Assembly (NCBI GenBank): GCA_016715425.1
Contig: JADKAC010000005.1
Span: forward strand, 1,240,001 to 1,304,000
DNA: 64,000 nucleotides
Origin: Bacteroidota bacterium
GTDB lineage: Bacteria > Bacteroidota > Bacteroidia > Chitinophagales > BACL12
Reading direction: 5' to 3'
Shown: one piece after another, positions 54,070 through 63,986 of the stretch
Layout of the letters: each line of letters opens with the position of its first letter
Numbering within the stretch: the stretch's first letter is position 1
Made by a program: the position numbers and the translations under genes
Notes under the pieces: model-generated
Told to the model about the DNA's origin: nothing
What the model saw: only the letters and a program-made list of their open reading frames with translations
Databases searched by the model: none

Positions 54070-57000
54070 TTACTTTTCCTGTATTACGGGTAGCTTAAGT
54101 GCATGTATCTTTTCATTGAGCAAAGGGATATCAGTAGTTTGCACCTCTTTTAAGGCATTAAGCTCTGCATCAATTAAAGAGGATAAAGTATCAAATACAT
54201 TTAACACCTGATTGGTAGGTCTATAATTTCCCTGTGCTGCTGCATAATATAATCCGGCAAGTTTATCATTCAATTTAATACCATAATTCAACATATCCTG
54301 CGCACTTTTATTACGTGTTTCATTTAATGTTTCTTCAATTCGTGTAAGTCTATTTATAATTGTATCCGCAAGTGGCTTAATACTATCTGCATCCTCTTTA
54401 TCTATTTGTTTCATAAAATTATTAATTTGTGTACGAGATGCCCGCAGTGATATAATTGCATTTTGTACCTCATTAAATTTTTCAATAACACGCTGTTGAA
54501 ATTCAAATTGCAAAACATAATCTTCAGCAGTTGCTGTTGAATTCGGATCTTTTACAATTGTGAATGCATTATTAATTGTATCCTTCCCAAAAACAATTTG
54601 TGCAGTATAATTTCCAGGTGCTGCTTTCGGTCCACTTGGTGAATCATTCCATAAGAACATACCTTCAATTTTTATTGCGTCCGGATATTGCATATTCCAT
54701 GCAAATTGATTTATGCCTTTATGCGCAATTAATTTTTTATCCTTTTCAGAAGCATTGCTGCTATACGTTTGAATAACCGAATCCAACTTGTCTTTTATTG
54801 TGATTGAAACTTGATTTGAAGTATCTGGTTCAATATTGATATAGTAATTTATAGCAACTCCCGATGCAGGATTTTTACCGGCGTTTTGCGGCTTTTCAAT
54901 TTGATATCCTTCTTGCAAATAAGTATCTCTTATTGGATAAACTAATAGGTTATTTGTTGCAATATTTTTATCCATTTTTTGCATTATCGAAAGATCATCC
55001 AATATCCAAAACCCTCTTCCTTGTGTGGCTATTATAAGATCATTATTCTTTATGGTGATATCTGTAATGGGAACAAGAGGTAAATTATTTTGAAACTTAT
55101 TCCATTGCACTCCATCATTATAAGAAATATATAAACCATGTTCAGTGCCGCAATATAAAAGTCCACTGCGATTGATATCTGCACGAATTACTCTTGTAAA
55201 ATCTGTTGCATCAATTCCTTTCACAATTTTTTTCCAACTCTTGCCATAATCTTCAGTAACATATAAGTATGGTGCATCATCACCCACTTTATATTTTGTA
55301 GCTGCAAAATACATTTTACCTTTTGTAATGGGATCCACTTCAATACAATTAATCATAGTCCATTCCGGTAAATCAGGTGGTGTAATATTTTCCCAATCCA
55401 CTCCACCATTTTTTGTTAAGTGTAATAAACCATCATCCGATCCTGTATAAATTACATCCTTCTCTAATGGAGATTCTGCCGCAGCGAAAATGGTGCAATA
55501 CACTTCCACTCCTGTATTATCTTTTGTAATCATTCCACCGGAAGGAATTTGTTTGCTTTTATCATTAGTGGTTAAATCAGGTGATATGATATTCCATGTG
55601 GTTCCTTTATCAATTGTATAAAACAACACATTTCCTGCAGCATATAATTTCGAAGAATCATGCGGTGAAAAGAATAATGGAAAATTCCATTGGAATCTGT
55701 ATTTCTGAATATCTGCTCCTTGACCAATTGGTTCATCGGGCCACACAGTAATATTTCTTCTGTCGCCTGTTTCATGATTCACACATCCGATAAAGCCACT
55801 GTAATTTCCACCATATACGATATCCGGATTTTTAGGATCGGATACTATAGTTCCACTTTCAAAACCCGCTGTTGGTTCCCAATCATTGCGATCAATTTGG
55901 CCATCCAAACTGCGATGAAAAATTCGCACACTTGTATTATCTTGTTGTGCACCGAGTATGCGATATGGAATATGATTATCGGTGCTCACTCTGTATATCT
56001 GCGCTGTAGGTTGATTGTAATAAGTGCTCCAGTTTTTTCCTCCATCATACGTCACTTGCGCACCTCCATCATCTCCTATTATCATCCTTTCGGGATCATT
56101 TGGATCAATCCATAAATCATGATGATCAACATGTGGAGTTCTGATTGAAGTAAATGTTTTTCCTCCATCAATAGATTTCCAGAATTCAACATTCAATACA
56201 TACATCGTATTTTCTGATTTCGGATCTGCAAATATTTTACTGTAATACCATGCTCTTTGTCTCAGATTATTATCACTATTTGTTTTGTTCCATGTGTTAC
56301 CTGCATCATTACTTACATATACTCCACCTTCTTTTTTCGCTTCAATAATTGCAATGTATTTATCGGGATTTGCAGGACTAATATTTATACCAATAATCCC
56401 CAGAGTTTCTTTTGGCAGGCCTGTGTTTTGAGTTATATCTTTCCATGTGTTTCCGGCATCTGTAGATTTCCAAATACCACTTCCAACACCACCACTTTCT
56501 AAACTATAAGGAGTTCGTTTTACATTCCAAAAAGTGGCGAGTAAAATATCGGGATTGGTAGGGTCTATAATTAATTCGCAAGCACCAACTGAATCATTGA
56601 GATATAAAATTTTCTCCCATGATTTCCCACCATTTTCTGTTTTATAAATTCCACGATCAACGGAATGAGAAAATATATTTCCCTGAGCTGCGCAGTAAAC
56701 TGTATTCGGATCTTTCGGGTGTACCACTGTGCGGAAAATATGCTTTGTATTTTCAAGTCCAACATGTTGCCAAGTACGACCTGCATTTTCTGTCCGCCAC
56801 ATGCCATCTCCAGAAGAAACATTTCCTCTTATAGAATTTTCACCACCACCAACATATATAATTGTAGGATCACTTTTACTAATTGCTATTGAACCAATAG
56901 AGCCACCGAAATAGCCGTCTGAAATATTTTTCCAATTGCTACCGCCATCTGCAGATTTCCAAACACCACCACCGGTGGCGCCGAAATAAAACAATTGTTT

Positions 57001-57180
57001 ATTTTCTAAGTCACCAACAACAGCGGCACTTCTTCCTCCACGCCAGGGACCAATTTCCCGAAATTGTAATTGAGCTAAAATTGATGTATCATATTCTAAA
57101 ACCGATGCACTTGTATTTTTTTTCTGAGCAAAAGTTTGTAAACAAGAAAGCATAAAAACAAAAAGTATATATCTGCGCAT
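54070..57180 (-). CDS. Exported sortilin/VPS10-like Asp-box (BNR repeat) protein
   Basis: A 1036-residue protein with signal peptide RRYILFVFMLSCLQTFA and the family opening FREIGPWRGGRSAAVVGD. At least ten Asp-box motifs of S/T-x-D-x-G-x-x-W type follow (KSADGGSNW, RTENAGRTW, KSTDAGNTW, VSNDAGNTW, VTYDGGKNW, VTEDYGKSW), forming two propellers over about 40-720. The end is helical (about 870-1030). Databases often call this family glycosyl hydrolase, but no sialidase active-site residues are evident. Probably outer-membrane or surface located, function unknown. Followed by a terminator. Confidence 0.85.
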   Translation of the reverse strand: MRRYILFVFMLSCLQTFAQKKNTSASVLEYDTSILAQLQFREIGPWRGGRSAAVVGDLENKQLFYFGATGGGVWKSADGGSNWKNISDGYFGGSIGSIAISKSDPTIIYVGGGENSIRGNVSSGDGMWRTENAGRTWQHVGLENTKHIFRTVVHPKDPNTVYCAAQGNIFSHSVDRGIYKTENGGKSWEKILYLNDSVGACELIIDPTNPDILLATFWNVKRTPYSLESGGVGSGIWKSTDAGNTWKDITQNTGLPKETLGIIGINISPANPDKYIAIIEAKKEGGVYVSNDAGNTWNKTNSDNNLRQRAWYYSKIFADPKSENTMYVLNVEFWKSIDGGKTFTSIRTPHVDHHDLWIDPNDPERMIIGDDGGAQVTYDGGKNWSTYYNQPTAQIYRVSTDNHIPYRILGAQQDNTSVRIFHRSLDGQIDRNDWEPTAGFESGTIVSDPKNPDIVYGGNYSGFIGCVNHETGDRRNITVWPDEPIGQGADIQKYRFQWNFPLFFSPHDSSKLYAAGNVLFYTIDKGTTWNIISPDLTTNDKSKQIPSGGMITKDNTGVEVYCTIFAAAESPLEKDVIYTGSDDGLLHLTKNGGVDWENITPPDLPEWTMINCIEVDPITKGKMYFAATKYKVGDDAPYLYVTEDYGKSWKKIVKGIDATDFTRVIRADINRSGLLYCGTEHGLYISYNDGVQWNKFQNNLPLVPITDITIKNNDLIIATQGRGFWILDDLSIMQKMDKNIATNNLLVYPIRDTYLQEGYQIEKPQNAGKNPASGVAINYYINIEPDTSNQVSITIKDKLDSVIQTYSSNASEKDKKLIAHKGINQFAWNMQYPDAIKIEGMFLWNDSPSGPKAAPGNYTAQIVFGKDTINNAFTIVKDPNSTATAEDYVLQFEFQQRVIEKFNEVQNAIISLRASRTQINNFMKQIDKEDADSIKPLADTIINRLTRIEETLNETRNKSAQDMLNYGIKLNDKLAGLYYAAAQGNYRPTNQVLNVFDTLSSLIDAELNALKEVQTTDIPLLNEKIHALKLPVIQEK

Positions 57181-57369
57181 ATTGAATAATTATTATTTAA
57201 AGATGCAAAAATCCTGATATAACTTTTATTGACTATTAAAAATAAGTAGCCATGATTGCAAGAATCATTTTATTAAAAAACCATTGTTAACTTGTTTTTT
57301 AATCTTCTGAAGCAGGTAAAAAAAAATCACCTTCTGTAATTTCAAGAAGATGATTATTTTTTAATAAGG

Positions 57370-57454
57370 CGGAGAGAGAGGGATTCGAACCCCCGGACCC
57401 TTGCAGGTCAACGGTTTTCAAGACCGCCGCATTCGACCGCTCTGCCATCTCTCC
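57370..57454 (-). tRNA. tRNA-Ser (anticodon UGA)
   Basis: 85 bases from the seven-base acceptor stem GGAGAGA/TCTCTCC, discriminator G. The anticodon loop is CTTGAAA in the arm CGGTCTTGAAAACCG, so the anticodon is UGA, reading UCN codons. The long variable arm typical of serine tRNAs is present, and the T arm has GGTTCGAATCC. The CCA end is not encoded; the sequence continues GCC. Confidence 0.96.
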
Positions 57455-57567
57455 GGGGTAAAGATAAAACAGCAGAAACACTAATTCAAATGTGTAATTG
57501 AAAATACTTTTTATAAGTAGTTAGATGTACTAATACTAAAGAAGTGAAATAAAAATATGCGTTGTTA

Positions 57568-58515
57568 TTACTTCCTATCAATAAATGATTTTCCTATTTC
57601 TTTATTCATAATAATACTGTTGTTGATTTCAAATCCCAGAATTAAAACAAATGAGTTGAGATTCATCCAGATCATAAGCACAATCAAAGTACCAATGGAG
57701 CCGTACACTTCATTATATAATCCAAAATTATTTACAAAGGAACCAAAGCCTAATGAAGTAAGTACTGAAAATATAGAAGCGAAGGTGCCACCCGGTGTAA
57801 GGAATTTGTATCGGTATCTTTTGGTAGGTCCATAATAATATATTAAGGATATACCGGTGAAGAAAAGCAGCAGAATTACAATCCATTTAATTACACTCAG
57901 CAAAATTATTGAGAACACACTAAGGAATCCGATTTTATCTGCAAACCAAAACACCACTTTATCTCCCGCAATAATCAGTAAGATTGAAACTATAAATAAG
58001 AAAAATAAATAAAATGTTAATCTAAATGCAGCAAGTCTGCCACGCAACATTCCTCTTCTTCTATACATAGGATGCTCTTTATTAAATGCGAGCAACAATC
58101 CATTTACTCCATTAGTAGCAAAGAAAAATGCCAACAAAAATCCAAAAGATAATAACCCGCCTCTTTTTATGCTGACGATATCTGTGATGGTGGATTCCAG
58201 AAACTGAAAACCACTTTCGGGCAACACTTCATGTAAAGTATTTAGTAAATATCTATCCAGATCTTGTACGGGTATATATGGTATCAGCGTAAATAAAAAT
58301 ATGATTGAAGGAAATAATGCTAGCAGAAAGTTGAATGAAATTGCACCTGCTCTTACTGCTATTCTGTCTCTGCGAATTTCTTGAAAAAAAAACTCGCCAA
58401 CATCCCAAATAGAAACTTTATAAAATCCCGGTAAACTGGAGCTCTGAAGAAAAAATTTTGCTTTCTGTCTCCATGCTTCTATTCTATCCCTATATTTTTC
58501 AGGTATGACAGGCAT
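57568..58515 (-). CDS. YihY/BrkB-family membrane protein
   Basis: The 315-residue protein has about six membrane helices. A cytoplasmic N terminus is followed by RIAVRAGAISFNFLLALFPS, the family signature (R-A-x-A-I-S/T-F-x-x-x-L-A-L-F-P), and later TNGVNGLLLAFNKEHP. It ends with YGSIGTLIVLMIWMNLNSFV and ILGFEINN, also typical. An early claim that it is RNase BN was wrong; it is now seen as a putative transporter or envelope protein. It lies 23 bases after the haem-TPR gene, probably in one operon. Confidence 0.88.
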   Translation of the reverse strand: MPVIPEKYRDRIEAWRQKAKFFLQSSSLPGFYKVSIWDVGEFFFQEIRRDRIAVRAGAISFNFLLALFPSIIFLFTLIPYIPVQDLDRYLLNTLHEVLPESGFQFLESTITDIVSIKRGGLLSFGFLLAFFFATNGVNGLLLAFNKEHPMYRRRGMLRGRLAAFRLTFYLFFLFIVSILLIIAGDKVVFWFADKIGFLSVFSIILLSVIKWIVILLLFFTGISLIYYYGPTKRYRYKFLTPGGTFASIFSVLTSLGFGSFVNNFGLYNEVYGSIGTLIVLMIWMNLNSFVLILGFEINNSIIMNKEIGKSFIDRK

Positions 58516-58538
58516 TGGCTAAAAATACTATTTAATCA

Positions 58539-60443
58539 TTAAAGACTATTTACACTTTGCTGCATTTGCTTTACATAGATGTCCTCGGGATAGAACGCCA
58601 GCAGATATTTCAATTCATCCTTTGCTTTTTGCTTTTGTCGTGTTTTAATATACAAGTCAACAAGTGTAAGCCTTGCCTGCAAATAATCAGGATCTAATTG
58701 AATGGCATTTATCAATGCAAATTCCGCTTCCTGATACTTTCCGTTTTGCAAATACACTGCTCCCAAATTCATCCATGCTTTTTCATATTTCGGATTTTCA
58801 TTGATAATAAATGCAAATACTTTTTGTGCATCAGAAAAGTTATTTACTCTAAAATATGCTGAACCCAATTTTAAATTAAAATCGAGATTATAAGGTAATA
58901 CCTCTACTGCTTTTTTAAAATAAACAATTGCATTCGGAAAGTCCTTCATGGTAAAATAACTTTCACCGATTCTATAATATGTCCATGCATCCGGAATTTT
59001 CATGGCGTTCAATTTAGATGCATCTGCAATTATCTGTTTAAAATTTCCATTTAAATAATGATAATGAATACTTGCTTTATAATACGGTTCATCTTTTATT
59101 TTCACTTTTTGTAACCACATCCATGCGGAATCCAACATGATAGGTTGATGGGTAAATGCTTCAAAATATTTCAGATATCCTTTAGCCATTGTTACAGGTG
59201 AAGCATTAGAGTCTGTAAGTGCAATTAAGCGTACAAATTGCCCATCTTCTTTCATTGCATCCTTACCCGGAATTTGAATTTTATGATCTGAAATTGAAAC
59301 ATGCGGAATATCAATACTACCTGATTTCGGAATATGACAACCTGAACAATTATCTTGTTTTAAATTTCTTGCTGCAATAGTTTCTGTACAATCATTTCCA
59401 TTATTATGACAACTTTGACAAGGCGCATTGAATTGCGCAACCGGTGTTTCTTTTACAGTGAGATGCGGGTTATGACAAGTGATGCATGATAGCTGTTGTG
59501 TTTCTATAAAACATTTACTCTGCAACATTCTATCTGCTTGTGATGCCATTAAAAATAAATCATTCTTACCATCATATTGCGGCAGAAAAATATTCCAGTG
59601 ATCCCGAATATGATCGCCCGGTTTAAAATCAAAAAAACTTGCGCCATCATTCAATACATCCACACCTTGCAAATGACAACGGAAGCATAAATTATTTTGT
59701 AAGTCAACAGATAAATTTCCGGGATTTACTATTGTATAATCTATTCCATTTGCAGTATCCACTAAGATTACTTTACTAATGGTTGCCACATGTAAACTAC
59801 CCGGACCATGACATCTTTCGCAATCAATTCCCTGTGGAATTTTTACATATTTATTTATTGAACCTACAACAGGTTGCGGCAATCCATTATGACAAGCAAG
59901 ACATTCGCTTTCTATAATACGGGAGAATCTGGAATTAAATCCACCTTCCATTCCGGGTGCTAAATCCCATTGTTGTTTTTGCGTATAAAATGTAATTGGT
60001 GCCTGATATAAATATCCATTGATTAGCAACATGTGCGAATTCGTATGTTGACCGGAACCCACAATATAATTTATTCGCTCAATGCGCAGATGTACTGTAT
60101 CTTTTTTTAATAAGCGATATTCCTTTACATACAATGAATCATTTTTCCAAAATGGTTTGTAATAAAAATTGCGAATGGAATCATACACCACATCATGTTC
60201 ACCAAAACGAGCATCTGATTTAGTACGTGTAGCAATATCGAACGACATTCCCATTCCTGTATGAATATATGTTTCAAATTTATCTGCATGACATGTTCGA
60301 CATGTTTCCATACCCACATATTGCACTGTATCATTTTGATTTAGATAAGGACTTTCTAAATTATCAGTGGTATTATTCTGAGTACAAAAAGTGAGCAGAC
60401 TTAATAACGAAATGATAATGGCTATGATCAGGAAATTTCTCAA
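58539..60443 (-). CDS. Multihaem c-type cytochrome lipoprotein with C-terminal TPR domain
   Basis: 634 residues from a TTG start (no ATG precedes the signal peptide). The lipoprotein signal ends LLSLLTFC (Cys20). Seven CxxCH haem sites: Cys48-His52, Cys181-His185, Cys208-His212, Cys253-His257, Cys320-His324, Cys342-His346 and Cys366-His370. His residues outside these motifs can serve as second ligands. TPR repeats fill about 450-634 (AWTYYRIGESYFTMKDFPNA, KAWMNLGAVYLQNGKYQEAE). The N-terminal half resembles cytochrome c554-type electron carriers. It should sit in the periplasm or on the outer membrane and pass electrons in an unknown chain; the TPR tail suggests a partner complex. Confidence 0.88.
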   Translation of the reverse strand: MRNFLIIAIIISLLSLLTFCTQNNTTDNLESPYLNQNDTVQYVGMETCRTCHADKFETYIHTGMGMSFDIATRTKSDARFGEHDVVYDSIRNFYYKPFWKNDSLYVKEYRLLKKDTVHLRIERINYIVGSGQHTNSHMLLINGYLYQAPITFYTQKQQWDLAPGMEGGFNSRFSRIIESECLACHNGLPQPVVGSINKYVKIPQGIDCERCHGPGSLHVATISKVILVDTANGIDYTIVNPGNLSVDLQNNLCFRCHLQGVDVLNDGASFFDFKPGDHIRDHWNIFLPQYDGKNDLFLMASQADRMLQSKCFIETQQLSCITCHNPHLTVKETPVAQFNAPCQSCHNNGNDCTETIAARNLKQDNCSGCHIPKSGSIDIPHVSISDHKIQIPGKDAMKEDGQFVRLIALTDSNASPVTMAKGYLKYFEAFTHQPIMLDSAWMWLQKVKIKDEPYYKASIHYHYLNGNFKQIIADASKLNAMKIPDAWTYYRIGESYFTMKDFPNAIVYFKKAVEVLPYNLDFNLKLGSAYFRVNNFSDAQKVFAFIINENPKYEKAWMNLGAVYLQNGKYQEAEFALINAIQLDPDYLQARLTLVDLYIKTRQKQKAKDELKYLLAFYPEDIYVKQMQQSVNSL

Positions 60444-60484
60444 TACTTGTTTATCTGAAGCGAAGTTACATACTGATACAATTA

Positions 60485-60889
60485 TTATGTATCCAAAAAT
60501 TTGTTTGCTGTATCAGCAGAAGGCATCATACAACTATCTCGACGGCCAAACCACTTATATCTAACGGATGCAATTAATTTATAAACTGCATTGCGAATAG
60601 GTGTCGGAATAACAATAAAAACATACCAGAGATTAGTAGGAAATCGCAACTGTTTTGCAATATATAATGCCGCAGTTGATTCCGTATAAAATGTATTGTT
60701 ATAATACAATACTATGGAATCTGTTTTAGGAACAAACTGTTTTTGATGAAAGAATTTTTTGGTGAAATCAGATTGTAATGCGGCGAAGCGAAAATTATTT
60801 TTCTTATCTCTTTTCAATACATATTGCACTGATGCATTGCATAAATTACATACCCCATCAAAAAAAATAATTGCGGGTTCACTGTTCAT
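60485..60889 (-). CDS. DCC family thiol-disulfide oxidoreductase (YuxK-like)
   Basis: The 134-residue protein has the family signature AIIFFDGVCNLCNASVQYVLKRD, a thioredoxin-fold CxxC, and the RFAALQSDFTKKFF stretch. Named for the DxxC (DGVC) motif with the second C. It starts where the rhodanese gene stops (shared base at 60889), so the two are coupled. Probable role in thiol redox balance. Confidence 0.9.
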   Translation of the reverse strand: MNSEPAIIFFDGVCNLCNASVQYVLKRDKKNNFRFAALQSDFTKKFFHQKQFVPKTDSIVLYYNNTFYTESTAALYIAKQLRFPTNLWYVFIVIPTPIRNAVYKLIASVRYKWFGRRDSCMMPSADTANKFLDT

Positions 60890-61194
60890 TATTTATTTTT
60901 TTCCTGCCAGTCGAGAATGCCACCGGTTAGATTGCGCACATTAGAAAATCCTGCTTGAGTAAGAATCATTTTGGCAGAGGCACTACGACTACCGGAACGG
61001 CATAGCACAACAATTTCTTCTTCCATACGCTCATCAAAATCCCAAAACTTTTGCGGCAACAAACCAAGCGGAATATTTAATTCAGATATTGAAAATTCAG
61101 CAAACTCATGTGGCTCACGCACATCAATTATAAAAATAGATTCCTTGTTGTCTAGTCGTTGTTTCAATTCTTCTACTGTAATATCTGCTGACAT
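60889..61194 (-). CDS. Rhodanese-like sulfurtransferase
   Basis: The 101-residue single rhodanese domain has FIIDVREPHEFAEFSI and the active-site loop VVLCRSGSRSASAK, with the catalytic Cys in CRSGSRS. It moves sulfur from thiosulfate or persulfide to acceptors in the cytoplasm. It overlaps the DCC gene by one base and starts 12 bases after the secreted-protein gene at 61206. Confidence 0.93.
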   Translation of the reverse strand: MSADITVEELKQRLDNKESIFIIDVREPHEFAEFSISELNIPLGLLPQKFWDFDERMEEEIVVLCRSGSRSASAKMILTQAGFSNVRNLTGGILDWQEKNK

Positions 61195-61205
61195 TTTTCT
61201 CTTGT

Positions 61206-63122
61206 TTATTGTTTAATAAATTTTGTTATCCATGTAGTTCCACTAGATACATCAATTACTTTGAGCAAATACATTCCGGTTTGCAAATCAGTAATGGACA
61301 ATATATTATTTTGTAATAGATTTCGAGAAATGAATTGCCCGGTGATAGAAAAAATTTCTGCCTCTGCACCTGCTGGAAGATTATTTAATATTCTAATATT
61401 ATCGTGCGCAGGATTAGGTGCAATCTGTAATTCTTCCTTTGCACTTAATTGAGATATGCCGGTATATTTCGAATAATCTCCTCCCACTTGTGGACGAATC
61501 ATAATTGCACCCGGTAAAACGGATTGTTCCCAGTTTCCACCTACATAAAAATATGCATTGTCGTTAGAGATTGTATTCACATCGAAACCTACATTTAAAA
61601 AATCGGCTTGTGTTTGTAACCAACCTACATAAAAATTTTCATTCACCACAACCGGAGTTGGTTCACCCAGATAATTTACTAACTGATATACATACCAACC
61701 ATTAATACTATCTGCATATTTGGGCGTAAGAAAATCGGCTTGATAAATAATATTTTCTGCACTGCTGTTTAAAGTAGTATCAATATAATCCCAAATAATT
61801 AATGAAAAGAATTTATCAGAATTATCTCCGTCTATATGCGCCCAATGGATATATACTTCTTTTAAAGTATCGGGTTGATTTGCATAAAATTCAATTGCAA
61901 GCTTTGCTCCTATACCATTTAATGCATACGCCTTTTCTGCGGTGCCATCATCATAGGCAAAATAATTATAAAATTGCTGGTCGAAATACATGGTATCATT
62001 CCAGTTGATTACATCACTTGCAGGATTCAGAATAAATTTAAAGGTTACACTCAAACTATCCTCATCAAAACCCGGTACTGTTGGTGGAATTTCAAAAGTG
62101 GTATAGTTTGCAAATGTTGTACTGAATGGATCAAAGTTGATAGAGATAGGTAAAGTAGGTGCTAATATTTCCGTACCGGAATATTTTTCATACGCTGTCC
62201 ATTGATGACTTGTATTTATAATTGCATTATAATTATTTATAAGCTGCACCAGCATATTTTCTGATACCTCAGTTGATTGATAATCTTTAAACTGATTCCA
62301 AGGCATTTGTCGGTAACGTGATAAATATTTTCCAAAATCACCTGTATAGGAAACATCACGAAATAATGTATCACCATTATTCCGGTTATCATTAATATAA
62401 ATCCAATCAATATTCCAATGATCATTATTTCCATTCACACTTGCTCTATTGCGAAAACGAAACTGAAACCCATCATATAAAAAATCATTTCCCACAATTG
62501 GAATCATTGCAATTTTAAAAGCCTGATTTGCATCTGCCAAACTATTTACTGCATGCCAAATGTTCACCCAATTACCACTTACATTTCTAAATTGAAGCAC
62601 CAAAGAATCTTGTGGCTCAGGCGCATCTCCATAACCTTTCGGTTGAAAATAAAAACTTAAATACACCGAGTCCTCTAATGTGCCGCCTAAATAAATATAT
62701 CTGGAAGTTAATGTATCCGCAGGACCATAATCCACTGCAATATTATGCGGCACTCCGTTTCTATCGAGTCCATCAAGAGTAACTGCACCATACGAAGGAG
62801 GTAAAATTGGATAAGTGCGATTTACAAAAGCAGAACTATCTAACCAGTTTAATACATTGGGATAAATAAAACTTGGGGCCGGATTTATTACTGTATCAGC
62901 ACATGAAGATTCTGCTTCATCTAAAAAATAATGCAGGTTTGAAAAATCATCAAAAAATGGAAGACAAATTGTGTCTCTTGTAAAAACGATATCTCTTGTA
63001 CTTCCTATTGTTTTATTTTGATTAAATAATTGCGCATTGAATTTTAATGCATGTAATTCTTCCTGAGACGAAACAGCAGAAAATATAAAGCATCCTACAA
63101 TTACCAATATCTGTTTGATCAT
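61206..63122 (-). CDS. Secreted protein with T9SS type A sorting domain
   Basis: The ATG at 63122 starts a signal peptide (MIKQILVIVGCFIFSAVSSQ) and avoids overlap with the upstream gene; starts at 63158, 63146 and 63143 would overlap it. The 638-residue protein has a jelly-roll-like N-terminal half (LPFFDDFSNLHYFLDEAESS, VYLSFYFQPKGYGDAPEPQD, HWNIDWIYINDNRNNGDT). A second sandwich and a C-terminal sorting domain follow (LQIAPNPAHDNIRILNN, GMYLLKV, WITKFIKQ). The FFDDFS start is common in Bacteroidota T9SS cargo. Ligand unknown. Confidence 0.8.
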   Translation of the reverse strand: MIKQILVIVGCFIFSAVSSQEELHALKFNAQLFNQNKTIGSTRDIVFTRDTICLPFFDDFSNLHYFLDEAESSCADTVINPAPSFIYPNVLNWLDSSAFVNRTYPILPPSYGAVTLDGLDRNGVPHNIAVDYGPADTLTSRYIYLGGTLEDSVYLSFYFQPKGYGDAPEPQDSLVLQFRNVSGNWVNIWHAVNSLADANQAFKIAMIPIVGNDFLYDGFQFRFRNRASVNGNNDHWNIDWIYINDNRNNGDTLFRDVSYTGDFGKYLSRYRQMPWNQFKDYQSTEVSENMLVQLINNYNAIINTSHQWTAYEKYSGTEILAPTLPISINFDPFSTTFANYTTFEIPPTVPGFDEDSLSVTFKFILNPASDVINWNDTMYFDQQFYNYFAYDDGTAEKAYALNGIGAKLAIEFYANQPDTLKEVYIHWAHIDGDNSDKFFSLIIWDYIDTTLNSSAENIIYQADFLTPKYADSINGWYVYQLVNYLGEPTPVVVNENFYVGWLQTQADFLNVGFDVNTISNDNAYFYVGGNWEQSVLPGAIMIRPQVGGDYSKYTGISQLSAKEELQIAPNPAHDNIRILNNLPAGAEAEIFSITGQFISRNLLQNNILSITDLQTGMYLLKVIDVSSGTTWITKFIKQ

Positions 63123-63132
63123 AATTTTTCTG

Positions 63133-63966
63133 TTAGAATTCATCATCGGGATTTTCATCCATTATAGGAGGTTCATCACTAATCCACAAATCCATCATTG
63201 AACCAAGATTGATATAAGAATCGGGCGCATACGCTGGATATTGTCTGATTATATACGCATTTAAAGTATCGGTAATCATTCCGCTTCCAATCACTGAACC
63301 CAGATTTAAATTTTTTAATTGAATTAAATTCACCGCTTCAATGTAAGTGAATCCTGTAAGATCAGGTACTTCAATATTTGTTTCTCCAAGTCCATTACCG
63401 AGCACTAAATCCACTTTCGATCCTTTAGGAATTTCATCTCCTGCTTTAATCCGTTTACCATCAAATCGCATTTCCAGAAATACATCTTTATACTGAAAAG
63501 GTTTATAGGAAATTTCACCCACCTTTAGTCCTCTGCTTGCCAACACTTCTCTTACACTTATAAAACTTGTTCCTATTTCAATATTTGGAATTGCAACGGG
63601 CATTGCCTCCGACATATTGAGCACAACATAAATAGTGCGCCCTGATTTTACTTTTGCATTTGGAATCGGATCTTGATTTAAAACTGTAGAAGGTCTCTCA
63701 TCCGGATTAAAAGTGGAATCCATTACTGCAAATTCCAGACTTGCATTTTTCAATTGCGACATTGCTTCTTCTTTATTCATTCCTGTAATGTCGGGCACCG
63801 TGCGACTGTCGCCATGTCTGCTATATGCATTCACAAGGCTGAGTGTTACGGTTAATAGCAAAGCAATTACTATCAATGCTATAAATACATTCACCAAAAA
63901 TATTTTGCTGAATAAAAATCGGAACAGGCCGGAATTTTCTTTATTTTTCTTTTTCGTCAAAGCCAA
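63133..63966 (-). CDS. PASTA-domain membrane protein
   Basis: The protein has 277 residues. A cytoplasmic Lys-rich N terminus is followed by one membrane helix (about 22-47, LVNVFIALIVIALLLTVTLS) and three extracytoplasmic PASTA domains. These begin TVPDITGMNKEEAMSQLKNA (about 57), VAIPNIEIGTSFISVREVLA (about 123) and IEVPDLTGFTYIEAVNLIQL (about 198). PASTA domains bind peptidoglycan fragments; there is no kinase or penicillin-binding domain here. The start is TTG at 63966, since a stop codon lies two codons before it and no ATG is available. Confidence 0.88.
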   Translation of the reverse strand: MALTKKKNKENSGLFRFLFSKIFLVNVFIALIVIALLLTVTLSLVNAYSRHGDSRTVPDITGMNKEEAMSQLKNASLEFAVMDSTFNPDERPSTVLNQDPIPNAKVKSGRTIYVVLNMSEAMPVAIPNIEIGTSFISVREVLASRGLKVGEISYKPFQYKDVFLEMRFDGKRIKAGDEIPKGSKVDLVLGNGLGETNIEVPDLTGFTYIEAVNLIQLKNLNLGSVIGSGMITDTLNAYIIRQYPAYAPDSYINLGSMMDLWISDEPPIMDENPDDEF

Positions 63967-63978
63967 TAATCAGAAGTG

Positions 63979-63986
63979 CAAATTTA
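63979..63986 (-). promoter_or_regulatory. Candidate -7 promoter element of the PASTA gene
   Basis: On the minus strand this reads TAAATTTG, matching TAnnTTTG, 12 bases before the TTG start at 63966. The predicted start point near 63972 would give a very short leader. The -33 region lies at or beyond the edge of the window. Confidence 0.3.

Noticed and set aside
54070..57180. Glycosyl hydrolase or sialidase
   Set aside because: Asp-box motifs are structural propeller features; the arginine triad and Tyr/Glu pair of sialidases are not evident.
57299..57481. 60-codon open frame on the minus strand
   Set aside because: It runs through the tRNA-Ser gene; the tRNA structure explains the sequence.
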